A stretch of DNA of 64,000 nucleotides from Acidiferrobacterales bacterium (GCA_947258385.1 CAMYII010000040.1:66943-130942); one strand, 5' to 3'. Shown: positions 53,113-62,524, numbered from the stretch's first letter. The notes: a model not told the origin generated them from the sequence alone. A program made the numbers and translations.

Positions 53113-53874
53113 ACCAATACTCCCGCCCGCCCGTTTGTGGCAGACAATTTATTTAAGTCAATAAAACGAACGTTGGCGGAATTACGTGGCAGGTAATCAC
53201 AACGCCTGGTTCACTCAAGGGCGGCCGCAGCCGATTTGGGGCACCGCGGCCGTACGTCGCTAACCAGGAAGCCAGTGATGGAACAACACGGGGGAAGGTC
53301 AGAAACGCTTCAGTCCTCCGTTCGAGGAGGTGGCGCGACTATACACACCTGACACAGGAAATACCAGCGGTTTTCGTCGCTCCACCGGCCCGGCCGGACC
53401 TCCCGCCAACCCGAGCAAGCGCCCCTTCCTAATCAATGTGCGGCGAAAAACGTCGGGGGCCCGGCCCCCCGCCTCGGGCAGCGGCATCCAATGCTCCCGG
53501 CGCCTGCTCGAGTTTCAAGGGGATCTCTCGTATCCAGGCGTGCGCCAATATCTGCCTGTTTCAATCGTAATCGCAGAACCGCGGCACAACGCGCGCCATA
53601 TTTGCCCCCCACAGTAGCAAGCCAAGCCTTGATTCAGGTCTCGCCGCACTCATATTAGCCTTCGTGGCGCTGATGTGGGGCCTTTTGCCCGACACGGGGC
53701 CGTAGTCGCTTACAGGCGGGGAATGTTCGCGTTTCCCGGCGCAGTCGGTTAAACTTAGTGCCGATTGCACATTGTTAAGGTCATTGCAGAAGTTCCCCGC
53801 AGTATTTCCTGTAAATTACCTCAATGATTTGCAATTGAACACAGGATCATTAGATTTAATCAGAGGCAATTTAC
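53113..53874. other. Intergenic stretch of about 760 bases between rhlE and the cold-shock gene
   Basis: Holds the divergent promoters of rhlE and the cold-shock protein gene. No gene-like frame. Short hairpins: cctcc/ggagg around 53314-53329 and the GC-only cgggggcccggccccc around 53453-53470 with a T-run on the minus-strand side. A long 5' leader is usual for cold-shock genes (family knowledge), so part of this may be transcribed leader RNA. Confidence 0.45.
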
Positions 53875-54081
53875 ATGGTTACGGGTACCGTTAAGTGGTT
53901 CAACGAATCCAAGGGATTCGGCTTCATTACACCTTCCGATGGCAGCAAGGATGTCTTTGTTCATTTCTCCGCGATCGCGGGGAGCGGCTTCAAGACCCTG
54001 GTTGAGGGTCAAACCGTAAGCTTCGAGGTCGAGCAGGGTCCGAAAGGGCCACAGGCGACTCAAGTTACGGTTCAAAGCTAA
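53875..54081 (+). CDS. Cold-shock domain protein (CspA family)
   Basis: 68 residues. RNP1 KGFGFITP and RNP2 VFVHFS define the cold-shock OB fold; [14 protein letters not shown] opens the protein. It binds single-stranded RNA/DNA and melts mRNA structure at low temperature. Preceded by a long AT-rich leader and followed by a strong terminator, so it is probably transcribed alone. Adjacent to RhlE and an RRM protein. Confidence 0.95.
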   Translation: MVTGTVKWFNESKGFGFITPSDGSKDVFVHFSAIAGSGFKTLVEGQTVSFEVEQGPKGPQATQVTVQS

Positions 54082-54108
54082 CTGCGCGTTAGGTCGGCTT
54101 CAGACGGC

Positions 54109-54139
54109 GAACCCCGCAGTTACGCTGCGGGGTTCTCTT
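54109..54139 (+). terminator. Intrinsic terminator after the cold-shock gene
   Basis: Arms gaaccccgcag and ctgcggggttc pair perfectly (11 bp) over a five-base loop, followed by tcttt. Located 28 bases downstream of the cold-shock stop codon, so most transcripts should end before the RRM gene. Confidence 0.85.
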
Positions 54140-54190
54140 TCCCTGTGTCTGCGCGGCGTGACATCGCCTTAACTCAACGAGGGTACATAT

Positions 54191-54457
54191 TTGAAGAAAA
54201 TGTTTGTTGGCAACCTACCCGCCGATGCCTCGGAAGAAACCGTGCGCGCACTGTTTTCCGAGTATGGCACTGTGCGCTCCATACATCTGGTCAACGACGT
54301 CTTCACAGGCAAATGCCGCGGCTTCGGTTTTGTCGAGATGGAGGGGCATGAGGCCAGGGCGGCGATGGCGGCACTCGATGGCAAGACCTTTGGCAGCAAA
54401 TCCCTGCGCGTGCGCTATGAGGACCCACGCGGCAGCCGCGGACGCAAACGCCACTGA
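54191..54457 (+). CDS. RRM-domain RNA-binding protein (paralogue)
   Basis: 88 residues, start TTG with GAGGG at about 54180; an ATG lies three codons in. RNP2 MFVGNLP and RNP1 CRGFGFVEM, like the paralogue at 16782, but with a shorter basic tail (DPRGSRGRKRH). 110 bases after the cold-shock gene. Probably a cold- or stress-related RNA chaperone. Confidence 0.87.
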   Translation: MKKMFVGNLPADASEETVRALFSEYGTVRSIHLVNDVFTGKCRGFGFVEMEGHEARAAMAALDGKTFGSKSLRVRYEDPRGSRGRKRH

Positions 54458-54612
54458 TCATCTCCGGGCCAGCCTGTCGTCCTGACTGTTGTGCTCGGGC
54501 ATGCGATACGCGTGCACCAATCAGTCGTTGCAGCCAATGCCCGCACAACCGGTTTATCGAAGCACACGCGCTGTTCCGTTGATGAGATCTATCCCCGGCC
54601 GGTTCGCTTGCC

Positions 54613-55674
54613 TCATCTGGCGCACGCACCCCAGTAGTCATCCGGCACACAATTGGTGCCCGCATCGGCCAGCGCGTCGTTGAGAAGCTTTCGCGCCCGA
54701 TCACATTGACCCCTCTGCGCCGCGAGATAACCGGTAACCGCTTTCTTTCTTCCCGCACTTGCTTGGCCTTCTATCTCTGCCAGCACCCGCTCGGCCTCTT
54801 CGAGCAGGCCGTCTTTGATCAGCACGACCGCCGCCTCGAGACGTTCCTCGTCCTGCCGCAACCGTGCCACCGCTTCGGGCGTCAACTCATCGCCGAGCAG
54901 CTCGCGGTCCCGGTCCCGGTCCATCACCAGCATGAGATCGCCGTTGAACTTGAAATAATGCCCCTTGTAGTATCTCTCCGACTCGCTTAGAAAGGTGCCG
55001 TCTTTGGAAAAGGCCCTGACCGTCACCTGGTATTCTGTCTCCTGCCCGTCACCCGGCATTGTATCAAGCGTATTCAAGGCAAGCTGCGTCGCGCTGCGCA
55101 GGCGCTTGGATGTCACCTCACGATAAGAGGTGACGCTGCCTTCGCGCGTGACGGCCGTTATGCTCAACCGGTAATCCGTCGCCTCCGAATATGCCTTCCA
55201 CCGGATCTCATCGTCTTCGGCCGATGCCGGCAAGGCCTCGTCCTCCGCGCCAGGCCAGGTAACCTTGACCTTGGGACGCACGATAAAGACCACCGCTGGC
55301 TCCGCTGCGCGTTCACCATCGACCTCGATCTTAAACCCCTTTCCCCTCCTCCACGGACCCGGCCCAGACTCCTCATCCTCCAACTTCGGTTCGCGGCCGG
55401 TAACGATCATAAAGGGACCGCCGTCCGGCTTCGCCTCCCAGCCGCGGGTAACCAGGCGGTTGATATACCACGTCCCGCTCGGGACCCGGAAAACAAATTC
55501 CCCATGTTCATCCGTGGTCACGCTGGCGGTCTCGTATTTGCCGTTCAGCGTCAGATTCAAACTAATGCCTTTGGCGGGTTTTCCGTCAAATAGGAAGCGA
55601 CCCTTGAGAAGGCCATCGCCTTCGGGCGGGCCAGACAGATCACTGTCTGATTGGGGATAACCACCCATATACAC
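54613..55674 (-). CDS. Carboxypeptidase-regulatory-like hypothetical protein, probably 5'-truncated
   Basis: 353 residues as read from GTG at 55674; no signal peptide. A beta-sandwich repeat (GRFLFDGKPAKGISLNLTLNG, DEHGEFVFRVPSGTWYI) is followed by a helical repeat region with RLRQDEERLEAAVVL. The frame stays open upstream (SSRGTSLYPFEEHNFSQY) until about 55712, where coding for another gene begins on the other strand. The true start and signal peptide appear lost. Function unknown. Confidence 0.6.
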   Translation of the reverse strand: MYMGGYPQSDSDLSGPPEGDGLLKGRFLFDGKPAKGISLNLTLNGKYETASVTTDEHGEFVFRVPSGTWYINRLVTRGWEAKPDGGPFMIVTGREPKLEDEESGPGPWRRGKGFKIEVDGERAAEPAVVFIVRPKVKVTWPGAEDEALPASAEDDEIRWKAYSEATDYRLSITAVTREGSVTSYREVTSKRLRSATQLALNTLDTMPGDGQETEYQVTVRAFSKDGTFLSESERYYKGHYFKFNGDLMLVMDRDRDRELLGDELTPEAVARLRQDEERLEAAVVLIKDGLLEEAERVLAEIEGQASAGRKKAVTGYLAAQRGQCDRARKLLNDALADAGTNCVPDDYWGACAR

Positions 55675-55712
55675 GTATTGGGAAAAATTGTGCTCCTCGA
55701 AAGGATAAAGGC

Positions 55713-56039
55713 TCGTGCCTCGCGACGACTGTCGGACGGCTTGCCGGCATGTTGAGCCAGGGTGCCAAAGTGCACGGCACCAAGCTGACCGAGGCCTTTG
55801 ATTTCCACGCCTATTACCGCAAGTACTTTCGCCGCGCGGTGCCGCTGTTTGCGCTCGACCCGCGGGGCAGGTTGCGCATCTTCACCGCAGACAAGGACCT
55901 GACACCGGGGGCCGGGTGGACTATGCTGGCACTCGTGGCGCCGGAGGCCGAGGCCGGGCCGGAATCCAATGACACCGCGAAACCAGGCGGAGGCGCCGGC
56001 GGGGAGCCGGATACATCGTCATCCGCGAGCAACCGCTGA
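55713..56039 (+). pseudogene. 3' remnant of a cation/proton antiporter
   Basis: Open frame from about 55713 to the TGA at 56039 encodes VGRLAGMLSQGAKVHGT then FDFHAYYRKYFRRAVPLFALDP and LTPGAGWTMLALVAP, the C-terminal regulatory end of a CPA-type Na+/H+ antiporter. All TM helices are missing. Together with the truncated gene on the opposite strand, the coding segments meet at ~55712, as if two genes were joined there. Confidence 0.7.
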
Positions 56040-56187
56040 GTGCAAGCCAAGAACGCGGTCTTTCATACGCAGGGGACGTCTTCGCTTATTATTCAACAAG
56101 CGATCAGTCTGCTTTCCATGGCCTTTGCCGTTGCGGTAACATAGTGCGGGCGTTAGAGCAGCACATGGATTAGGAAAAAAGAACACC

Positions 56188-56685
56188 ATGGTTACAAAAC
56201 TGGGAATTGTTCTTGTATTGGCCTTGTGGTTCCTCGGGCCCCTCGATGTCTCCGCCAAGGAGGTCGTAGGCTGGGTCGAGAAAGCGCGCATCCATCCCGG
56301 CGGCCTGGTGGTCAAAACCAAAATCGATACCGGCGCCAAGACCTCCTCCCTCCATTGCGAATGCAGCACGATCATCAAACACAATGGAGAGACCTGGGTG
56401 CGCTTTACGCTGATTAACTACGATGGAGAGAAAACGACGCTCGAAAAGAAAGTAGAACGATTCGCCACCGTCAAACGTCACTTCGGCAAGGCCCATGAGC
56501 GGCCTGTCGTGAAGCTCGGCATTTGTCTGGGTCACACCTACAAAGAGGCCGAGGTCAATCTGATCGACCGCTCGGGGTTTAACTATCAGATGCTGATCGG
56601 CCGCAGCTTCCTCCGCGAAGATTTTCTGGTCGACCCGTCGGCGACGTTTGTCGCGAAACCCGAGTGCAAAAATTCCCCCAGGTAA
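56188..56685 (+). CDS. Retropepsin-like (ATP-dependent zinc protease family) secreted protein
   Basis: 165 residues. N-terminal signal/TM segment (LGIVLVLALWFLGPLDVSA), then the aspartyl-protease motif KIDTGAKTSSL (about 46-56) and the flap/second-strand FNYQMLIGRSFL (about 130-141). The family is named zinc protease in databases but carries a retropepsin-like DTG. First gene of a three-gene operon: its TAA stop overlaps the next ATG by one base. Confidence 0.87.
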   Translation: MVTKLGIVLVLALWFLGPLDVSAKEVVGWVEKARIHPGGLVVKTKIDTGAKTSSLHCECSTIIKHNGETWVRFTLINYDGEKTTLEKKVERFATVKRHFGKAHERPVVKLGICLGHTYKEAEVNLIDRSGFNYQMLIGRSFLREDFLVDPSATFVAKPECKNSPR

Positions 56686-58229
56686 TGAATAAGCGACACC
56701 TTTATCTCTTGGCGTCAGTCCTGGCATTCGTTGCCGCAGCCGTCTTCATCTATAAGCTTTTTGTCCTCAAGTTCCCATTATCCCCGCGCGCGAAGACCGA
56801 CGCCTGGGACGTGGAGGTCCGCGTTACCTTCGACGCCGCCGATACGCCGGTGAAGGTGTATCTGCAGCTGCCCCGTACCGGGGTCCGCTATGCCGTTGTC
56901 GACGAGCAGTTTATCTCCCGCGGATACGGCATGAACATCCGGCGCAGCGAGACCGGCCGGCAGGCGGTATGGTCGGTGCGCAAGGTATCGGGGCGGCAAG
57001 TGCTGTACTACCGTGCCACGATCAGACCCGCGCCTAAGGAACGCGGCCGTGGGCAACCGGCGAAGTCCCCGCCGGTTGAACCCCATGGGTTCGAAGGTGC
57101 CGAGTTGATCGCCGCGCAGGCAATCCTGGAGGATGTCCGCGCGCATTCGGCGGACGTAGAGACCATGGTCAGTGAGCTGATCAAACGCCTGGGACCAGCG
57201 GGAAATCTGGCGGACACGACCGGGCAAGCAAACTTACTCCTCGGGCGGCAGCCGACGAACACTCGCCGGCTGGACGTGTCCGTGCGCGTGCTGGCGCTGG
57301 CCGGGATTCCCGCCCGCGTGATCCACGGCATACGCCTGGAAACGCTGGCGCGGGCCGCCACGAAAGTGCAATGGTTAGACGTCTACCACGGCAATGCCTG
57401 GCATGCTTATGACGCAAACACGGGGGAGCCGGGCATCCCCGACAGGTATCTGCGCTGGTGGAGCGGCAAAGGATCGCTGGCCAGCATAACCGGAGGGCAG
57501 AAACTGCACACCCAGATGTCGGTCAGTCTCAACAAGGAGGCGGCCTTGCTCAGCGCCCAATGGCGAGAGCGGGCGACGCGTCCGGCGCTGTTCCGGTTTT
57601 CGCTGCTGGGTCTGCCTATCGCGACTCAGGCGGTCTACCACGTACTGTTAATGGTGCCGCTCGGCGTATTCTTCCTGGTCATTCTGCGCAATGTCATTGG
57701 GATCAAGACCTTCGGCACCTTCATGCCGGTGCTCATTGCCCTGGCCTTTCGCGAAACACAACTGGCCTTGGGTATTGTCCTTTTCACCTTGCTGGTGGGA
57801 CTGGGGCTCGGTATCCGCTTTTATCTTGAACGACTGAAGCTACTTTTAGTGCCACGTCTCGCTGCCGTGCTCATTGTGGTGATCTTTCTCATGGCGCTGA
57901 TAACTGTGGTGACCTATAACCTCGGTCTGCACCGCGGCCTTTCAGTTGCGCTGTTTCCAATGGTAATCATGACCATGACGATCGAACGCATGTCCATCGT
58001 CTGGGAGGAGCGCGGACCGCTGGAGGCGCTGCAACAGGGCCTGGGCAGTATGGTGGCGGCGGTAATCGCTTATCTCATAATGAGCATCGTTGCCATTCAG
58101 CATCTGGTGTTCGTGTTTCCGGAGCTGCTTCTTGCGCTGCTGGCCGGGACCCTGTTGCTCGGCCGCTATTCGGGCTACCGGCTTCTTGAACTGGCGCGAT
58201 TCAAGGTGCTTGCGAAAGAGACCCAATAA
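56685..58229 (+). CDS. Inactive transglutaminase-7TM membrane protein
   Basis: 514 residues from the ATG overlapping the previous stop. One TM helix, then a periplasmic ~300-residue domain of transglutaminase fold (LDVSVRVLALAGIPARVIHGI) whose catalytic cysteine is not apparent, followed by seven TM helices (GVFFLVILRNVIGI, TFMPVLIALAF, LLVPRLAAVLIVVIFL and others). The middle gene of the conserved protease/7TM/ATP-grasp unit. It probably acts as a scaffold or conduit for the product of the ligase. Confidence 0.83.
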   Translation: MNKRHLYLLASVLAFVAAAVFIYKLFVLKFPLSPRAKTDAWDVEVRVTFDAADTPVKVYLQLPRTGVRYAVVDEQFISRGYGMNIRRSETGRQAVWSVRKVSGRQVLYYRATIRPAPKERGRGQPAKSPPVEPHGFEGAELIAAQAILEDVRAHSADVETMVSELIKRLGPAGNLADTTGQANLLLGRQPTNTRRLDVSVRVLALAGIPARVIHGIRLETLARAATKVQWLDVYHGNAWHAYDANTGEPGIPDRYLRWWSGKGSLASITGGQKLHTQMSVSLNKEAALLSAQWRERATRPALFRFSLLGLPIATQAVYHVLLMVPLGVFFLVILRNVIGIKTFGTFMPVLIALAFRETQLALGIVLFTLLVGLGLGIRFYLERLKLLLVPRLAAVLIVVIFLMALITVVTYNLGLHRGLSVALFPMVIMTMTIERMSIVWEERGPLEALQQGLGSMVAAVIAYLIMSIVAIQHLVFVFPELLLALLAGTLLLGRYSGYRLLELARFKVLAKETQ

Positions 58230-59176
58230 TGTTTCGCATTGCACGCGGGCTGCGTCAGGCAGGGGTTATGGGGATCAACCGGCGTAACGCCGAGTATACG
58301 CTCATCCATAATGCACGGCGCCTTTACCCGCTCGTCGACGACAAGCACCGCACCAAGCAATTGGCTCAGCGGGCGGGCATCGCCGTGCCAGAGCTCTATG
58401 CCACCATCGAGATCGAGCGGCAGGTTCGTGACTTGCCGGACATCCTTGTGCCGCACACCGAGTTTGTCATCAAGCCCGCGCAGGGTAGCGGCGGCGATGG
58501 CATTGTGGTGATAACCGGGCGCTCCGGGGAGTGGTATCGCAAGGCCGGCGGTATACTGGTCAGCGAGGGGGAATTGAAACACCATGTCTCCAACATCCTG
58601 AGCGGTGTATACAGTCTGGGTGGGCACCCCGATAAAGCGCTCGTTGAATACCTGGTCAAGTTTGACCCTGTTTTCGCCAATGTCACCTACCAAGGCGTGC
58701 CGGATATTCGCATCATCGTTTTCCTGGGCGTACCGGTGATGGCGATGGTCCGCTTGCCGACCCGTATGTCCAATGGCAAGGCCAACCTGCACCAAGGCGC
58801 GATAGGCGCGGGGATCGACATCGCAACAGGGACCACGCTGACGGCGGTGTGGGGCAATGAGGTCATCACCCAGCATCCCGACACGGGAAACGGCGTGAGT
58901 GGAGTCGCGATCCCGAGCTGGGACCGGCTGCTGGAACTGGCGGCGCGTTGCTACGAACTGACCGGTTTGGGCTATCAGAGCGTTGACATCGTCCTGGACC
59001 AAGACAAAGGCCCGCTTATCCTCGAGTTGAATGCGCGGCCGGGGCTGAACATACAGATCGCCAACCGGACCGGCCTGCTGAACCGGTTGCGGGCGATCGA
59101 GGCCAATCGTCATCGACTCGTTAACGTCGCCGAACGGCTGGCCTTTGCGAAGCACACCTTCCAGGTAAATCCCTAG
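58229..59176 (+). CDS. RimK-like ATP-grasp ligase (alpha-L-glutamate ligase-like)
   Basis: 315 residues, ATG overlapping the previous stop (TAATG). ATP-grasp motifs: FVIKPAQGSGGDGIVVI (about 87-103), KALVEYLVKFD, and the metal-binding ILELNARPGLNIQIAN (about 265-280). RimK-like ligases add amino acids such as glutamate to a carboxylate of a protein or small molecule. Its acceptor is unknown. Operon context with a protease and a 7TM protein suggests modification of a wall- or membrane-associated peptide (inference). Confidence 0.87.
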   Translation: MFRIARGLRQAGVMGINRRNAEYTLIHNARRLYPLVDDKHRTKQLAQRAGIAVPELYATIEIERQVRDLPDILVPHTEFVIKPAQGSGGDGIVVITGRSGEWYRKAGGILVSEGELKHHVSNILSGVYSLGGHPDKALVEYLVKFDPVFANVTYQGVPDIRIIVFLGVPVMAMVRLPTRMSNGKANLHQGAIGAGIDIATGTTLTAVWGNEVITQHPDTGNGVSGVAIPSWDRLLELAARCYELTGLGYQSVDIVLDQDKGPLILELNARPGLNIQIANRTGLLNRLRAIEANRHRLVNVAERLAFAKHTFQVNP

Positions 59177-59273
59177 CCAGGCCCCACGCTGCACCACAAT
59201 CGGCAGGATCGGAGAATAGTTTCACCGATGTGGAAACATTCCCCGATCCCGATCAAATTTTCATGACTGCAGG

Positions 59274-59921
59274 TCAGAGCCCGAGTTTTGCCTGGATGGC
59301 GGCGATCACGGCGTCGCTGGAGGTAGCGCTGACATTGAGCAGCAGGCCTTCCTTCTCATAGAAACCAATGAGCGGGGCCGTTTTTTCACTGTAGGTCTGC
59401 AAACGGTGGCTGATGGCCGCTTCGGTTTCGTCCTCGCGCTGGACAACCGGGCTGCCGCATTTGTCGCAGACCCCCTCCTGTTTGGGCGGGCTGCTTTTGA
59501 CATTATAGATCGCCTGGCATTTGGGATTAGCGCAGGTCCGGCGGGTCGTCAGGCGATCCAGGATGACCTCACGCGGCACATCGATATTCACGGCCATATC
59601 GAGCTCGATCCCGAGCCTGGCAAGCAGCGCCTTGAGGGCGTCGGCCTGGGCGATGGTGCGGGGAAAGCCGTCGAGCAGAAACCCTTTTTCGCAGTCAGGC
59701 GCCTGCAGTCGCTTTTCCATGATGCCCATGATCAGCTCATCGGGGACCAGGTCGCCGCGCTTCATATAGGCCTCCGCCTCTTTGCCCAACTCGGTTCCCG
59801 CCTGCACGGCTCCACGCAGAATATCGCCCGTTGAAATCTGCACCGCGCCGTCGATTTTGGTGAGCATCTTGGCCACCGTGCCTTTGCCCGCACCCGGGGC
59901 ACCCAAAAGAATCAACTTCAT
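59274..59921 (-). CDS. adk: Adenylate kinase
   Basis: 215 residues. P-loop GAPGAGKGT, DGFPRT, and a zinc-lid with CANPKCQ and CDKCG (four cysteines), typical of adenylate kinases with a long LID domain. Converts two ADP to ATP and AMP. Single gene on the minus strand, convergent with the ATP-grasp gene. Confidence 0.96.
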   Translation of the reverse strand: MKLILLGAPGAGKGTVAKMLTKIDGAVQISTGDILRGAVQAGTELGKEAEAYMKRGDLVPDELIMGIMEKRLQAPDCEKGFLLDGFPRTIAQADALKALLARLGIELDMAVNIDVPREVILDRLTTRRTCANPKCQAIYNVKSSPPKQEGVCDKCGSPVVQREDETEAAISHRLQTYSEKTAPLIGFYEKEGLLLNVSATSSDAVIAAIQAKLGL

Positions 59922-60078
59922 TGATTATTCCCCTTTTTCTTGAAAAGAATGCAACTATGGTTGTCCGGGCGCGGTGGTCTCCCCCGGCCCGAAACGCAGG
60001 GGGTGGATTCTGCCTGCTGGCGGCCTGCAAGATCAATGGTTGGCGTACGACTTTTTGTGATGGACCTTACGAGCCGGG

Positions 60079-61152
60079 TCAGCCGCATCCGCTCTCATAG
60101 CGTACGATTTCGCGCAAAAGCGCGGTGGCGTAGCTGCCCGCCGGCAGCGAAAAGCGCAGCTGCAATGTCTCGGCGTCGAGCCAGCGCGCCTCGAGGTCCT
60201 TCGGGATCACGCGCAGCGGCCGGCGCGCATGCTGCATTCCGTAGCCGCTGAGTCCGACCTTCAGCTCCGGCTGCCCGGCCGCCACCTCATTCTCGAGCGC
60301 CAGGACGCCGGCGCGGGTCGGCGGCCCGCCGGCCCCCCAAAGCGGTCCGCTCGGATGCAGATCGCCCCGTTTGACCCGTGCCGCAATCTCCCCGGTGATC
60401 TGCTCCTCGACGAAGTAGCTGCGGCTCCCGTCGAGCACCAGGGCATCGCCGACCAGCGCCGTGTCCCAGGACCCCGCGCGCACCCGCACCGCGAGCACAC
60501 GGTTGAAAATCTCGGCGCGGGCCGCGGAGAGATACAGCCCGCGGCTGAAACGGTCCCGGACCGCCTTTTGGCCGCCCAGCATCGCGCGCGCCCGCGCGAC
60601 GTTGCCACGCTGGCGGCCAAAACGCTGCTCACCAAAATAGTTCGGGAAGCCCGTGTCGCGGAGCCGCTCGCACACCGCCTGGACCTGCCCGGGGTCGCCA
60701 CGCACCTTGCGCACGGTGATCTCAAAGGCATTGCCGCGCAGCGCCCCTTTTTTGATCTTGCGGCGGTGCCGGCTGCGCTCGAGTACCTGTAGCGCCGGCG
60801 GCAGCGCGCTGCTCCAGTCCTCATCAGTCGCAGAGGACTTGTGGATACTGAACCACTGCTCCGTGACCGCATGCCGGTCCTTGAGCCCGGCATACCCCAC
60901 GTCCCGGTAGGCGACCCCGGCGTGGCGGGCGAGCAGCCTCGCCACTTCCTCCGTGGTCAACGCGCGCTTTTGTATGCGCAGCCATAGATGTTCGCCGCCC
61001 CCCTCGGGCGCCATCCCCAACCGCTCCCGCACCACGAAATCCTCGGGACGGACCCGAATGACGCCTTCTGCCGGCGGCATGCCAAGGGGCGGAATCTCTT
61101 CATATCCGTCGAGCGCTCCGGGGAGCCCAGCAGAATCACGGCTTGCTGTCAT
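60079..61152 (-). CDS. truD: tRNA pseudouridine(13) synthase TruD
   Basis: 357 residues. VIRVRPEDFVVRERLG at the start, catalytic GLKDRHAVTEQWFSI (about 83-97) with the aspartate in GLKDR, and RGNAFEITVRKVRG, all TruD hallmarks; ends in the FSLPAGSYATALLRE motif. It converts uridine 13 of tRNA(Glu) to pseudouridine. Single gene; starts 40 bases from a terminator that ends the aspartyl-protease transcript. Confidence 0.95.
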   Translation of the reverse strand: MTASRDSAGLPGALDGYEEIPPLGMPPAEGVIRVRPEDFVVRERLGMAPEGGGEHLWLRIQKRALTTEEVARLLARHAGVAYRDVGYAGLKDRHAVTEQWFSIHKSSATDEDWSSALPPALQVLERSRHRRKIKKGALRGNAFEITVRKVRGDPGQVQAVCERLRDTGFPNYFGEQRFGRQRGNVARARAMLGGQKAVRDRFSRGLYLSAARAEIFNRVLAVRVRAGSWDTALVGDALVLDGSRSYFVEEQITGEIAARVKRGDLHPSGPLWGAGGPPTRAGVLALENEVAAGQPELKVGLSGYGMQHARRPLRVIPKDLEARWLDAETLQLRFSLPAGSYATALLREIVRYESGCG

Positions 61153-61190
61153 CCAAGAACATCCTGATCGGCCAGGGCGTTATCAAAAAC

Positions 61191-61222
61191 AAAAACCCAC
61201 CCGTCTTGACGGGCGGGTTTTT
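61191..61222 (-). terminator. Intrinsic terminator of the minus-strand aspartyl-protease gene
   Basis: On the minus strand, cccgcccgtcaagacgggtggg folds to an ~8-bp stem with a small loop and is followed by TTTTTG TTTTT. It lies ~85 bases beyond the stop codon at 61307 and upstream of truD, so it separates the two minus-strand genes. Confidence 0.8.
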
Positions 61223-61306
61223 CATATTGGCAAATTCGCTTCTAGGCTGTTGTGTGTCAATATCGAGCGAGCGCCTTGTCTCTTGAATCCCCTAAACCGA
61301 ACTTGT

Positions 61307-62524
61307 TCAGCGATGTGTGTCTGGGATTCCAAATATATATTCACGTCTGTCGAAATCAACGGTCCAGGTGTAATGCTTCAGCCAGGCGTGTGAAATAAGT
61401 CCGTCAATCCGGATCCCGCCGAACGTCCAATCTTTTTTAAAATGCTTGTCATAATACACGGGCATATCGGGCTGCGAAAGACCGGCAACAATCAATGAGT
61501 ATTCCGTGGGGACGACATTGCTTTGCTTGAGGTGTTTCCTGTCAATCCCCCATTGGAGCAGGCGCTCTTTGGACGCCATTACGGCCGCTTGCGTCAAGGT
61601 TCCGTTGATCTCCGCGACCGCGACCAGCCCGGAGTCGAAGAATAGCGTCAGATCGTCCTGGCCGGCGAAACTTCCCTTGGCGAACATGTAGTGATCATCC
61701 CACATATAGAACGGGAGCGTCTCTTTCTGGCGAGGCAGCAGCTTTATATGCTCAGCATACAGATCTTCGCGAGTCCTCGGCGTGAGGATGAATCTTGAAT
61801 TGGGATAGTCGACAGTGGCCAAGAACCGTTCCAAGATATTGGTGCCAAAGATCACGAGATCACCAAGGCTATCCATCACGACGACCGGCACGTTGTTGAA
61901 TACAGGGCCGCTATCGAACGCCATCTCCTGTGCGATCCCATACCACCCGCTGACGCTGCGGGGGCCGTGCATGGTCCGGTGTTTGTGCGCAATCTCGATC
62001 TGATACGTGTCCGCCGCCCGCCTGCCGATAACGAGAAAGGTCCCGCCGGTATCGATTCGGATCTGCGCATCCTTGCCGTTGATCCGTCCCGCCACCCCTG
62101 GAAACAGCGAACTCGGCAACGCCGTATCCGTTAGGAAGGGTATGAGATAGGTCTTTTCGGCTTCAATGCGGAACGGGTGATGGCGGAAATGATCCAGGTA
62201 ATCCGCCTCTTTTAGTTTATTACGCCTGGCGAGTTTCCATGCATTCTCGATATCCCCCTGATGGAGGCAGGCCTCCACGGCCAGATCAACCGCATCCTGA
62301 TATTGTTTGTATGACTTATCGATCTTATCGAAGGACACCAGCGCTGCCTTATATTGACCCTGCACGAAGCGGAGCTTCATTTGCAGAGACTGCGCCTCGT
62401 CATCCGACGCGGATGTTTGCAAGACAGCCTCGTTCAGTTCTTCTGCCCGCGAGATGTCGCCGCTCTCCCAGGCCTTGGACGCGAGAACGCCTGCATGCTC
62501 ATCAATCGGTACGGACATAGACAT
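61307..62524 (-). CDS. Pepsin-like two-lobed aspartyl protease-fold protein with N-terminal repeats
   Basis: 405 residues from the ATG at 62524, preceded by GGAGGTGGAG, which decides the start over the longer frame. The first ~110 residues are helical and look like degenerate TPR (KAWESGDISRAEELNEAVL). The protease-like region has IRIDTGGTFLVIG (about 158) and FFDSGLVAVAEING (about 297), the two catalytic Asp motifs expected in a pepsin-type, non-dimeric enzyme. No signal peptide. Substrate unknown. Confidence 0.78.
   Translation of the reverse strand: MSMSVPIDEHAGVLASKAWESGDISRAEELNEAVLQTSASDDEAQSLQMKLRFVQGQYKAALVSFDKIDKSYKQYQDAVDLAVEACLHQGDIENAWKLARRNKLKEADYLDHFRHHPFRIEAEKTYLIPFLTDTALPSSLFPGVAGRINGKDAQIRIDTGGTFLVIGRRAADTYQIEIAHKHRTMHGPRSVSGWYGIAQEMAFDSGPVFNNVPVVVMDSLGDLVIFGTNILERFLATVDYPNSRFILTPRTREDLYAEHIKLLPRQKETLPFYMWDDHYMFAKGSFAGQDDLTLFFDSGLVAVAEINGTLTQAAVMASKERLLQWGIDRKHLKQSNVVPTEYSLIVAGLSQPDMPVYYDKHFKKDWTFGGIRIDGLISHAWLKHYTWTVDFDRREYIFGIPDTHR

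Noticed and set aside
55557..55808. 83-codon minus-strand frame across the 55,710 junction
   Set aside because: It is in a different frame from the beta-sandwich gene and is antisense to the antiporter remnant; no supporting motif.
60229..60792. 187-codon plus-strand frame inside truD
   Set aside because: Antisense shadow; TruD is complete on the minus strand.
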